Shown: positions 30,357-39,515 of the stretch, in pieces
How the letters are laid out: each line of letters begins with the position of its first letter
Position numbering within the stretch: the first letter of the stretch is position 1
Assembly: GCF_019247635.1 (NCBI RefSeq)
Contig: NZ_JAFBAR010000107.1
Location: forward strand, 24,030 to 88,029
Length of the DNA: 64,000 bases
From: Mycobacterium sp.
GTDB lineage: Bacteria > Actinomycetota > Actinomycetes > Mycobacteriales > Mycobacteriaceae
Direction of reading: 5' to 3'
Notes under the pieces: model-generated
Told to the model about the DNA's origin: nothing
The model's database searches: none
What the model saw: only the letters and a program-made list of their open reading frames with translations
Program-made: the position numbers and the translations under genes

Positions 30357-30830
30357 CTACGTCGCACCGCAGCGATCGCGCAGCTTGGCCAGCGTGGCTT
30401 CGATCCCGGACGCGTTGGACCTCGTGGCACCGATCAGGTGGTAATACCCGAGCGCGTTCTTCACCGCGCCGGCATCGCTGTAGTCGAAGGTCTCGGTGAC
30501 CCGGGTCCGTGTCGGGGAAAGCGATTCGAATTCCCACCGCCAGCGGTGGCCCAACGGGTGGCGCCATTCGACCAATTCGCCCGGCTCGAGGGCCGTCACG
30601 GTGCTGGTGATGCGGTAGGGCACTCCCAATGCCTTCATCCTCGTCGAAAACTTCGATCCCACAACCAGTTCCGAAGGCATTTCGATGTTGGCGCGCACGG
30701 TGCCCGAGCCGTCGAGTTCGCTATGGCGGCGAGGATCGGCCACGATCGCATACAGCTCGGCCGCCGGCGCGGCCACCTCAACCGATCGGCTCACCCGTCG
30801 CGGTCCGGCGTCGACGACGGTAACAGTCAT
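30357..30830 (-). CDS. SRPBCC family protein
   Basis: [33 protein letters not shown]. Confidence 0.82.
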   Translation of the reverse strand: MTVTVVDAGPRRVSRSVEVAAPAAELYAIVADPRRHSELDGSGTVRANIEMPSELVVGSKFSTRMKALGVPYRITSTVTALEPGELVEWRHPLGHRWRWEFESLSPTRTRVTETFDYSDAGAVKNALGYYHLIGATRSNASGIEATLAKLRDRCGAT

Positions 30831-30987
30831 GGTGCCCAGGGTAGCCCCGTTCCGCGACAACACGAAGCTAGCCGGCCACAAGGCCCGGCGAGACCCAGCC
30901 GGATCCCGTTGGCGGTAGTCACGATTCCGTCTATCGTGTTCCGGGGCCACATCCGCGCGGCCATCGGATTTTCAACGGAAAGCAGCA

Positions 30988-32379
30988 TTGTTGCGTCACT
31001 TGATCGGACAGCTGTCCTTGTTGCACGGCTGGCTGCCCGCGACGGCCCAGGTGTGCGCCCTATTGGTGGTGTTCGGCGCGATTGACTGGCGCCGGCGGCG
31101 CTGGCGCGGGTTTGCTCTGCCCGTGGCGCTGGCCGTCGCGGCCGCGGTGACATCGCTCTCGTACTGGTACATCGCCTCGGTGGGGGTGGCCGGAGACCCC
31201 GCGCCGGCGTCGCTGTGGCTGTGGCTAGCGATGAGCGGCCTTGCGATCGCCGTGGTCCCGCTGGGTTGGCCACGCGCCCACTGGTGGCGCCGCGGTCTGG
31301 CCGTGTTGTCGGTGCCCCTGTGCGGGCTGTGCGCGGCGCTGGCCTTGAACCTTTGGGTCGGTTACTTCCCCACCGTGCACGCCGCGTGGAACCAGCTCAC
31401 CGCCGGCCCGCTGCCGCACCAGACGGATCGTCTGACGGTCACCGCCATGCAGCTCGCCGGGACCAGGCCCACGACGGGCGTCGTGGTGCCGGTGACGATC
31501 GACGCGGGTGCCTCGGGATTTCCGCACCGCCAGGAGCTGGTGTATCTGCCTCCGGCGTGGTTCTCCTCCAATCCACCGCCGCGGCTGCCGGCGGTGATGA
31601 TGATCGGCGCCGCTATCAACACCCCCGCCGACTGGCTGCGAGCCGGCGACGCCGTGGACACCGTCGACGCTTTCGCCGCTGGTCATCAGGGCTATGCCCC
31701 GGCGCTGGTCTTCGTCGACGCCACCGGCGCATTCGACAACGACACCGAGTGCGTCAACGGAAGCCGCGGCAACGCCGCCGATCACCTGACCAAAGACGTC
31801 GTGCCCTTCATGGTCTCCAACTTCGGGATCAGCGCTGAGCGGGCCAATTGGGGCGTGGCTGGATGGTCGATGGGCGGCACGTGCGCCGTCGACCTGACCG
31901 TCATGCACCCGGACCTCTTCGGCGCGTTCGTCGATATCGCTGGCGATCTGCGGCCCAACCTGGGCACCAAGGACCAAACCATCGCGCGGCTGTTCGGGGG
32001 CAACCCCGCCGCTTGGGCCGCTTTCGACCCAATCGGCGTCATCACCCGGCATGGTCACTATGCCGGGGTATCGGGATGGTTCGATGTGGTAGCAGCCACT
32101 GGTCCTCGCAACGTCGCCCAGGCGGCCGGTCCCTCACCCGTTGCCGGTGCGGAGCCGCCCGCGGCCCTGGAACGCGAAAACGCCGCCGCCCACTCGTTGT
32201 GCGATCTGGCCACCGCCAATGGCATCAGCTGCGCGGTGGCCAGTCACCCGGGCAAGCACGACTGGCCGTTCGCGGGCCGGGCGTTCGCCGCGTCGCTGCC
32301 GTGGCTGGCCGCGGCGGTGCGCACACCCAACACCGAGCCCGTGCCGTTGCCGCAGCGCGGCGGCGGCACACCGCACTGA
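30988..32379 (+). CDS. Esterase/alpha-beta hydrolase (antigen-85/esterase-D-like) with N-terminal TM segments
   Basis: Four N-terminal TM segments, WGVAGWSMGGTCAVDLTVMHPDLFGAFVDIAGDL nucleophile elbow. Confidence 0.82.
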   Translation: MLRHLIGQLSLLHGWLPATAQVCALLVVFGAIDWRRRRWRGFALPVALAVAAAVTSLSYWYIASVGVAGDPAPASLWLWLAMSGLAIAVVPLGWPRAHWWRRGLAVLSVPLCGLCAALALNLWVGYFPTVHAAWNQLTAGPLPHQTDRLTVTAMQLAGTRPTTGVVVPVTIDAGASGFPHRQELVYLPPAWFSSNPPPRLPAVMMIGAAINTPADWLRAGDAVDTVDAFAAGHQGYAPALVFVDATGAFDNDTECVNGSRGNAADHLTKDVVPFMVSNFGISAERANWGVAGWSMGGTCAVDLTVMHPDLFGAFVDIAGDLRPNLGTKDQTIARLFGGNPAAWAAFDPIGVITRHGHYAGVSGWFDVVAATGPRNVAQAAGPSPVAGAEPPAALERENAAAHSLCDLATANGISCAVASHPGKHDWPFAGRAFAASLPWLAAAVRTPNTEPVPLPQRGGGTPH

Positions 32380-32462
32380 TCCGGTTTCTGGTCCGGTCCC
32401 GTCCGCCGTTACCTAACCGAGACCCAGGCTACGCAGGGGCATCCGGCATATCGTGGCTGCTC

Positions 32463-33389
32463 ATGGTACGGTTCGCTGTCGTGGCCGCGTCACCTATCAA
32501 CAGGGGAACCCCGTCCGCGGGTTCGTCTCGTGGACGCCACGCCGCTCCCTCCCGCAGACGGGATCCTGCCGGGTCCGAACTGAACCGTCGTCGCTTCCTC
32601 GGTGGCCTGGCCGCGGCGGTAGTCGCCGGTGTGGGATTGGCCCGAGTGGTGGTCGACCCGCAACCGCGGACATTCGCCCAGACGCCTACCGCCGCCATCC
32701 CGACGTCCGGGCCCACGGCCCCATCCGCCATGCTCCCTCCGCTGCCGCAGAGCGCCCGCATCCCGCTGCCCGGCGGTGGGGCCCTGATGAAGATCCCCGG
32801 TCAGGGCGATCTGCTCGCGCTGACCGTCGACGACGGCGTCAACAGCGAGGTGGTGCGGGCCTACACACAGTTCGCCAAAGACACCGGCGTGCGGCTGACG
32901 TATTTCGTCAACGGGACCTACAACTCCTGGACCGACAACCTCGCGTTGCTGCGGCCACTGGTGGACTCCGGGCAGATCCAGCTCGGCAACCACACCTGGT
33001 CACATCCGGATTTGACGACGCTGTCGAAGACCGACATCGCCCAGCAGCTGGCGCGCAACGACGAGTTCCTGAAGAAGACCTACGGCATCGGCGCGAAACC
33101 GTACTGGCGGCCCCCCTACGCAAAGCACAACGCGACCGTCGATGCGGTGGCCGCCGACCTCGGCTATACCGTCCCGGTGCTGTGGTCGGGATCGCTGTCG
33201 GACTCGACGTTGATCACCGAGGACTACATTGTGAAGATGGCCAACGAGTACTTCACCCCCCAGGCCATCGTTATCGGACACCTCAACCACCTGCCCGTCA
33301 CGCACGTCTACCCGCAACTCATCGACGTCATCCGGTCGCGCAACCTGCGGACCGCCACGCTCAACGACATCTTCCTCAAAACGCCCTAG
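32463..33389 (+). CDS. Polysaccharide deacetylase (NodB-like) with Tat signal
   Basis: NRRRFLGGLAAAVVAGVGLA Tat signal; LALTVDDGVNSEVV, GNHTWSHPDLTTLS, WRPPYAKHN NodB motifs. Confidence 0.88.
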   Translation: MVRFAVVAASPINRGTPSAGSSRGRHAAPSRRRDPAGSELNRRRFLGGLAAAVVAGVGLARVVVDPQPRTFAQTPTAAIPTSGPTAPSAMLPPLPQSARIPLPGGGALMKIPGQGDLLALTVDDGVNSEVVRAYTQFAKDTGVRLTYFVNGTYNSWTDNLALLRPLVDSGQIQLGNHTWSHPDLTTLSKTDIAQQLARNDEFLKKTYGIGAKPYWRPPYAKHNATVDAVAADLGYTVPVLWSGSLSDSTLITEDYIVKMANEYFTPQAIVIGHLNHLPVTHVYPQLIDVIRSRNLRTATLNDIFLKTP

Positions 33390-33427
33390 TGCGCCTGCGC
33401 GGCGGGCCTATCCCGCCGGGCGTGGCG

Positions 33428-33486
33428 TTGGCTCTGCGCTGACGGCGGGGTCTACTCGAACTTCTCCACCCTGGACGCAGAGTCAA
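33428..33486. repeat. 59-bp dispersed 3'-end element, copy 2
   Basis: TTGGCTCTGCGCTGACGGCG...CACCCTGGACGCAGAGTCAA. Confidence 0.65.
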
Positions 33487-33499
33487 CGGCCGTGCCCTT

Positions 33500-33955
33500 T
33501 CATCCCGTCGCGTCGTCGGACGCCGCCAGCAACAGCTCCAGAGTCTTGCGCAGCTCGGCAAGCCGGCGCTGTCCGAGAATCTCCCGCCATCGCTTTTCCA
33601 AATCAATTGCACTGGAACGCATCACGCGTAGCGCCTGACGCCCGCGGGGAGTCAGCTCGATGATGCGTGCGCGGGCATCGGCCGGGTCGGGCACCCGTTG
33701 CACGTAGCGGTTCCTTTCCAGTGCCGCTATCGCCTGCGCGATGGCCTGCCGGCTCACGCGAAGTCGTTCGGCCAGATCCGATGCGTGCAGTCCGCCCGCT
33801 GCCAGCGCGACAAGGGCAACCGACTGCGCAGGGCGTAGTCCGTCCAGGCCGGCCGCGGCGAACGCGGCCCTCAGCTGCGGCAACCGCGCCGCGGCCAGTA
33901 GTTGCACCAGCGCGGGCACGGTGGGCTCCGGCGCGTTGTCCGGTACGCGTCGCAT
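33500..33955 (-). CDS. MarR family transcriptional regulator
   Basis: GLHASDLAERLRVSRQAIAQAIAALERNRYVQRVPDPADARARIIELTPRG winged-helix/beta-wing signature; downstream Met chosen because the operator overlaps the longer ORF. Confidence 0.88.
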   Translation of the reverse strand: MRRVPDNAPEPTVPALVQLLAAARLPQLRAAFAAAGLDGLRPAQSVALVALAAGGLHASDLAERLRVSRQAIAQAIAALERNRYVQRVPDPADARARIIELTPRGRQALRVMRSSAIDLEKRWREILGQRRLAELRKTLELLLAASDDATG

Positions 33956-33979
33956 GGTTGAAGAGTCTGCCACTCGACG

Positions 33980-34008
33980 CAATTTTGACAAGTTGCTTGT
34001 CAAAATTG
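33980..34008. promoter_or_regulatory. Perfect palindromic operator, probable MarR binding site
   Basis: CAATTTTGACAAG-TTG-CTTGTCAAAATTG: 13-bp perfect arms, 3-nt spacer, in the divergent MarR/esterase promoter. Confidence 0.8.
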
Positions 34009-34031
34009 CCTAGCGGTGTCAGGATGAATCC

Positions 34032-34973
34032 ATGGCGTCTAGATGCGTTCGGGTGCTCAGCGTCCTTCTGCCGGGGGCGTTAATTTTGTTGCTGGGCGGC
34101 TGTTTTGGCGGCGGCCACGCCAGGGGCTCACCACCGGGAACGATCCCGGTGGGACAGTCCAGCCAGAGTATCGAGTTCGACGGTGTCAGCAGGACCTTCA
34201 ACGTCTACCGTCCACAGGCCCTGTCCGGGCCGGCGCCACTGGTGGTGATGCTGCATGGCGGCTTTGGCAGCGGCGATCAGGCGGAGCGTGCCTACAACTG
34301 GGATGCCGAGGCCGACGGCGGGCACTTCCTGGTCGCCTATCCCGACGGTCTCAACCGCGCCTGGAATGCGGGGTCGTGCTGCGGAATCCCGCAGCGCGAC
34401 AACGTCGATGACGTCGGATTCATCACCAGCATGGTTGCCGCCATCGTGCAACAGACCCCCGTCGACCCCACACGGGTCTATGTCACCGGCATGTCCAATG
34501 GCGCCGCAATGGCCCTTCGGCTGGGCTGTCAGACCGACATGTTCGCCGCGATCGCGCCAGTGGCGGGCACATTGCTCACCGACTGCTCGGGGGCGCGGCC
34601 GACATCCGTTCTGCAAATCCACGGCACCGCCGACGACCGGGTGCCCTACGACGGCGGACCCGGTAAAGCGTTCGCCGTCAACGGGAATCCGCGTGTCGAT
34701 GGTCCGTCGGTTCCGGCCGTCAATGCCACCTGGCGCGGCATCGACGGGTGCGCGGCGCCAACCTCGACCACCGCGGGCGATGTGACGACGTCGACGGCCG
34801 GGTGCCCAAACGGGCGCACTGTCGAGCTGATTTCGGTGGCGGGGGCGGGCCATCAATGGCCCGGCGGCGCGCGCAATCCGATTGTGGAGCGGCTGGGCGA
34901 GCTTCCCCCGCCGTCGACGGCGCTCGACGCCACCGATACCGTCTGGCAGTTCTTCACCGCGCACCAGCGTTGA
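34032..34973 (+). CDS. Secreted lipoprotein esterase, PHB depolymerase family (LpqP-like)
   Basis: Lipobox LLLGGC; PLVVMLHGGFGSGDQ; VTGMSNGAAMALRLGCQ; GAGHQWPGG. Confidence 0.85.
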   Translation: MASRCVRVLSVLLPGALILLLGGCFGGGHARGSPPGTIPVGQSSQSIEFDGVSRTFNVYRPQALSGPAPLVVMLHGGFGSGDQAERAYNWDAEADGGHFLVAYPDGLNRAWNAGSCCGIPQRDNVDDVGFITSMVAAIVQQTPVDPTRVYVTGMSNGAAMALRLGCQTDMFAAIAPVAGTLLTDCSGARPTSVLQIHGTADDRVPYDGGPGKAFAVNGNPRVDGPSVPAVNATWRGIDGCAAPTSTTAGDVTTSTAGCPNGRTVELISVAGAGHQWPGGARNPIVERLGELPPPSTALDATDTVWQFFTAHQR

Positions 34974-34996
34974 AAGACGGTCTATCCTCGGAACCC

Positions 34997-36406
34997 GTGA
35001 ACAGCGTCGTCACACCAGTGCCCGGTCGGCCCGCCCTGCTCTTGGGCTCCTTTGACGTCGCCGATCTCGGCTATGTCGTCCAGGAGTTCTTCGTTTCCGG
35101 TACGGCGTCTTCCTACGCCCCAACAGAAGAACTCGGTGCCGACGGTCGGTGGACCGTGGCGCCCTCGGAAACCGCCGACTACACCACCCGTGTGGTGGCG
35201 CTGACCCCCGCCGACGAGACCAAGTTCAACGGGATCGTCCTCGTCGAGTGGCTTAACGTCAGTGGCGGCATCGACGCTCCGGCCGTGTGGTTCATGGCGC
35301 ATCGCGAGATCGTTCGCGCGGGCTTCGCCTACGTCGCGGTCTCCGCCCAGCAGGTGGGAGTTCAGGGCGGAGCAAGCCTGATGGGCGTGGACATGTCGCT
35401 GAAGAGCCAGGACCCGGCGCGGTATGCGCTCCTGAGCCACCCCGGCGACGCCTTCGCATACGACATCTTTTCCCAGGCCGGCCGGATCGTCGGAGATGTT
35501 CTGGGTGGTCTGCGCCCAGAGCATGTCGTCGCTCTGGGCGAGTCCCAGTCGGCGATGTTCATGACGAGCTACGTCAACGCGATCGATCCACTGGCCCGGG
35601 TCTACGACGGGTTCCTCGTCCATTCCCGGTTCGCCTCGGCGGCGCCACTGGACGGGAGTTCGATCTTCGACGAGTCGCAGACCGGCTTACCGCCAGCGAT
35701 CGCATTTCGTCCCGACCTGCGAGTGCCGCTGCTCGCGGTCATCACCGAAACCGATCTGTTCGGCGGCCTGCGATTCGGTTATTTCTTTGCGCGGCAACCG
35801 GACAACCCACTGTTGCGGGTGTGGGAGATCGCCGGCACCGCGCACGCCGATAACTACACGATCCAAGTGGCGCCGATCGATTCCGGGTCCGCGGCGCTGG
35901 GCGATCTGGTGGCCGCCTACGCGCCGACCAACATGCTGATGGGCCAGCAACTGGAGCACTGCATCAACTTCGCCCCGCAGCACCACTACGTCCTGCAGGC
36001 GGCGCTGTCGAAGCTCTGCCACTGGGTCCGAACGGGCCAACCGGCGCCCGGCGCCGCTCTTATCGAGGCACGCGGAGACGACCCGCCGGAGCCGATCGTG
36101 GACGCCAACGGGCTTGCGCAGGGCGGCATCCGGACCCCATGGGTCGACGTGCCGGTGGCGCGGACGTCCGGCGCCGGCAGCGTCGACAACGTCATGGCCA
36201 TGATCTTTGGCTCCGGCGAACTGTTCGACGCGACCACCCTGCGCCGCCTCTACCCGGGCGGGGTCGACGAGTACTTGCGGCGCTTCAGCGCCGCGCTCGA
36301 CGCCGCGGTGCAATGCGGCTTCATCTTGCCGGCGGATCGTTCGGAGATCATCGAACTGGCCGGCGCGACGTACCCGGGGACCGGCGACGCGTTCACTCTG
36401 CACTGA
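34997..36406 (+). CDS. Alpha/beta hydrolase domain-containing protein
   Basis: GIVLVEWLNVSGGIDAPAVWFMAHREIVRAGFAYVAVSAQQVGVQGG; VVALGESQSAMFMTSYVNA. Confidence 0.8.
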   Translation: MNSVVTPVPGRPALLLGSFDVADLGYVVQEFFVSGTASSYAPTEELGADGRWTVAPSETADYTTRVVALTPADETKFNGIVLVEWLNVSGGIDAPAVWFMAHREIVRAGFAYVAVSAQQVGVQGGASLMGVDMSLKSQDPARYALLSHPGDAFAYDIFSQAGRIVGDVLGGLRPEHVVALGESQSAMFMTSYVNAIDPLARVYDGFLVHSRFASAAPLDGSSIFDESQTGLPPAIAFRPDLRVPLLAVITETDLFGGLRFGYFFARQPDNPLLRVWEIAGTAHADNYTIQVAPIDSGSAALGDLVAAYAPTNMLMGQQLEHCINFAPQHHYVLQAALSKLCHWVRTGQPAPGAALIEARGDDPPEPIVDANGLAQGGIRTPWVDVPVARTSGAGSVDNVMAMIFGSGELFDATTLRRLYPGGVDEYLRRFSAALDAAVQCGFILPADRSEIIELAGATYPGTGDAFTLH

Positions 36407-36450
36407 GGGTGGGGGTCACTCGTAAAAGTTCGCCGTGAGCGCCGAGTCAA
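36392..36450. repeat. 59-bp dispersed 3'-end element, copy 3 (divergent)
   Basis: TTCACTCTGCACTGAGGGTGGGGGTCACTCGTAAAAGTTCGCCGTGAGCGCCGAGTCAA. Confidence 0.5.
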
Positions 36451-36486
36451 CTAGCCCGGAGCCCGGGGGCGTATATCGTTTCGACC

Positions 36487-37245
36487 ATGGCCGACCTCAT
36501 GCCGCTCACGGGCCGACGCATCCTGGTCACCGGCGGGGCGACGGGTATCGGCGCGGCCGCCGTCGGAGTCCTCGCTGAGGCGGGCGCCGAGGTCGCCGCG
36601 ACCTACCACAAGACCCCGCCGCCCGATGACCTGGCCGCCACCTGGCTGCAGTGCGACCTGCGCGAGGCCGACGCGGTCTCGGCGATGGTGGGCCAGACGG
36701 CAGATCGCCTCGGTGGGCTCGACGTACTGGTCAACGCGGCGGGCCTGTGGCAACCGGGCATACCGGGCTACGTCAGCGCCGAGGAGATTTCGTTCCTGTT
36801 GGACACCAACGTGAAGGCGACCATCCTCACCAATCAGGCCGCGCACGCGGTCATGAAAGGGAGCGGCGGCAGGATCATCAACTTCGGTTCCTCCGAAGCC
36901 GTTGTGGGCAGCCCGATTTCGGCTGTTTACGCCGCGACCAAGGGAGCGGTACAGGCGTGGACGCGGTCGGCCGCGCGCGCCTGGGCCGCCGACAACGTGA
37001 CCGTCAACGCCCTGGCGCCCGCGGTACAGACACCGGGCGCGGACCGGTTGCGGGATTTCCTCGGCCCGGAGGCCGGCGCCCTCATCGACCAACAGCTCAA
37101 GATGATGATCCCGCTCGGCGGAGCCCTGGGCGAACCCGCGCGCGACGTCGGGCCGATGCTGGTCTTTCTGGCCGGCCCGGGTTCGGGCTTCATCACCGGG
37201 CAGCTGCTGGCGGTGGACGGCGGCCTGATGATGGTGGGCGGATAG
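36487..37245 (+). CDS. SDR family oxidoreductase
   Basis: ILVTGGATGIGAAAVGVLAEAG, VNAAG, YAATKGAVQ. Confidence 0.88.
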   Translation: MADLMPLTGRRILVTGGATGIGAAAVGVLAEAGAEVAATYHKTPPPDDLAATWLQCDLREADAVSAMVGQTADRLGGLDVLVNAAGLWQPGIPGYVSAEEISFLLDTNVKATILTNQAAHAVMKGSGGRIINFGSSEAVVGSPISAVYAATKGAVQAWTRSAARAWAADNVTVNALAPAVQTPGADRLRDFLGPEAGALIDQQLKMMIPLGGALGEPARDVGPMLVFLAGPGSGFITGQLLAVDGGLMMVGG

Positions 37246-37257
37246 AGACAACCGACT

Positions 37258-38334
37258 ATGCCTCAAGAGGTGCCGCTCACCCAGGCCGCATGGCAGTTTT
37301 TCCGGCAGATGCTGGCCGACGTCACCAAGATCATGACCGAGGACGCCGAATCCGAACGGGAGCTGCTCGAAGGCCTACGGGTCATCGCCCGGGTCTCATC
37401 GCTGTGCGCGCAGATGTCGGTCGAATCCGACCTCGGCCAGCCGGTCTTCTTCGATATGTGTTCGCCGAACCGGATGATCGGTGGCCCCAATCCCGACGGT
37501 AACTACTACCTGGCGATGATCCGCGGCGACCGGCGCTACCGTATCACCGGCACCCGCGGCACCAGCGCCTACCTCGGTTTTCAGATCCTGGCCGGCACCG
37601 GCCTGACTCCGCGGCGAATGTCCAACTACGTCAGCGACGCCGATTTGGTGCTCACCTCAGGCGAATTCGCGATCGTCCTTTCAGCGGGCGAGCCCGACGA
37701 CCTCGGCGGCGCGCACTGGGTGCAGATTCCCGACGACGCCTCGTCGGTCGTCGTCCGGGAGTACATCGGTGATCGCGCCGTCGAGGAATTGGCCACCTTG
37801 CGGATCGTGGCTCTTGACCCCGACCCGGTGACCGCGTTGACCGACGGCGAACTCGCCGAGCAGTTCACCGCGATGGCGTGGTCACTGATGAAGCTCACCA
37901 CACTGCACCGCACCATCAAACCCGAACTGCTGCAACGGCCCAACACGCTGCTCACGGCCGAAGCCGCCGATCTCGGTGCGGCCGACACCACCCCGGACAA
38001 TCTGTACATGATGGGGACCTTCCGGCTCGACCCCGATCAGGCGCTGATTCTCGACATCGACCCGCCCGACACCCGGTACTGGAACGTCACGTTGGAAAGC
38101 ATCTGGCATGAGTGCCTGGATCCGCGGCGCCGGCACAGCTCGGCGACCAATCGGGCGGCGCGGCCGGGCGCGGATGGGCGGGTGCGTATCGCAATCTCCG
38201 CGCAGGACTACGGGTTTGGCCATTGGCTGGACACCGGCGGCCGCCATCGCGGGTTTGTGGTGCTGCGCTGGCTGGATAACCCCGAGCCTCCCGCGGTCAC
38301 CGTGACGGTGCGCCGAGCCGGAGAGCGGGCATGA
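37258..38334 (+). CDS. DUF1214 domain-containing protein
   Basis: ALILDIDPPDTRYWNVTLESIWHECLD...VRIAISAQDYGFGHWLDTGGRHRGFVVLRW. Confidence 0.85.
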   Translation: MPQEVPLTQAAWQFFRQMLADVTKIMTEDAESERELLEGLRVIARVSSLCAQMSVESDLGQPVFFDMCSPNRMIGGPNPDGNYYLAMIRGDRRYRITGTRGTSAYLGFQILAGTGLTPRRMSNYVSDADLVLTSGEFAIVLSAGEPDDLGGAHWVQIPDDASSVVVREYIGDRAVEELATLRIVALDPDPVTALTDGELAEQFTAMAWSLMKLTTLHRTIKPELLQRPNTLLTAEAADLGAADTTPDNLYMMGTFRLDPDQALILDIDPPDTRYWNVTLESIWHECLDPRRRHSSATNRAARPGADGRVRIAISAQDYGFGHWLDTGGRHRGFVVLRWLDNPEPPAVTVTVRRAGERA

Positions 38335-39515
38335 CGTTAGCGGAGCGATTCGACCCGGGACGGCTCATCGCCGCCGCCTGCGAGGAAGCCGGTAGCGACG
38401 ACTTCGGCTACACCTCTGCTCACGAAGGCTGGCGGCTAGGGTTGGCAGGCGTCACCGACGGGCTGATCAACGACGCGCGGTTGTCGGCCATCGGTGTCGA
38501 GATCGCGCACCTGGACCTGATGCGCGCGCTGAAGAACAGGCTCGACGTAATCGCTTGGCGCAAAGAGCATCCCGAGATCGCCGCCAAGCCGATCACCGCG
38601 CCGATCTTCATCGTCGGCCAACCCCGCACCGGCACGACGATCCTCTACGACCTGCTCGCCCAGGACCCCGATCTGCGTGCGCCGCTGACCTGGGAGGTGG
38701 ACGCGCCCTGCCCGGTCCCGCAACCCGAGACCTACCACGACGATCCGCGCATCGCCGCCACCCAGGCCAGTATCGAACTTTCCGAGCAGATCATCCCCGG
38801 GTTCCTGGCGTTTCACCCGATGGGTGCGCTGGTCGGGCAGGAGTGCGTCCGCATCACGGCCAGCGAATTCACCAGCATGATCTATTCGGTGCAGTACCGG
38901 CTGCCGAGCTACTACCGCTGGCTGCTGTACGAGGCGGATTATGCCGGTGCCTACCGATTCCACCGAATCTTCCTGCAGCACTTGCAATCCGGCGTTCCGG
39001 GTCAATGGCTGCTGAAATCGCCCGCACACCTGTGGCAACTGGACGCGCTGCTGGCCGAGTACCCGGACGCTGTGATCGTGCAGACCCATCGCGATCCGCT
39101 CAACGTCATCTCGTCGATCGCCGCGCTGACCCAGCACCTGCGCCGGATGGGCAGCGACGAGTCGGACATCGCCGAGTGCGCGGCCCAGTCCTACGAGGAG
39201 ATCGTCGTCGGCCTGGAGCGGGGAATGGCCTTGCGCGACAACGGCGCGGTGCCCGCCGACCGCGTGATCGACGTGCAGTTCACCGATTTCATGAAAGACC
39301 CCTGGACCTCGATCGGCGACATCTATCGGAAGCTGGGCCGGGAGCTGCGGCCCGACGCCGAACAGCGGATGCGTGAGTTCCTGGCCGCACACCCCGCAGA
39401 CGGCGGGCGAGGCCGCTACACCTGGTCGGACACCGGCCTGGACGCCGGGGAGGTTCGCGAGCGGGTACGCGCCTACCAGGAGCGCTACGCGGTACCCACC
39501 GAGCCGCTACGCTGA
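38331..39515 (+). CDS. Sulfotransferase family protein
   Basis: PIFIVGQPRTGTTILYDLLAQDPDLRAPLTWEVDAP PAPS-binding loop; ATGA overlap with the previous CDS. Confidence 0.88.
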   Translation: MTLAERFDPGRLIAAACEEAGSDDFGYTSAHEGWRLGLAGVTDGLINDARLSAIGVEIAHLDLMRALKNRLDVIAWRKEHPEIAAKPITAPIFIVGQPRTGTTILYDLLAQDPDLRAPLTWEVDAPCPVPQPETYHDDPRIAATQASIELSEQIIPGFLAFHPMGALVGQECVRITASEFTSMIYSVQYRLPSYYRWLLYEADYAGAYRFHRIFLQHLQSGVPGQWLLKSPAHLWQLDALLAEYPDAVIVQTHRDPLNVISSIAALTQHLRRMGSDESDIAECAAQSYEEIVVGLERGMALRDNGAVPADRVIDVQFTDFMKDPWTSIGDIYRKLGRELRPDAEQRMREFLAAHPADGGRGRYTWSDTGLDAGEVRERVRAYQERYAVPTEPLR

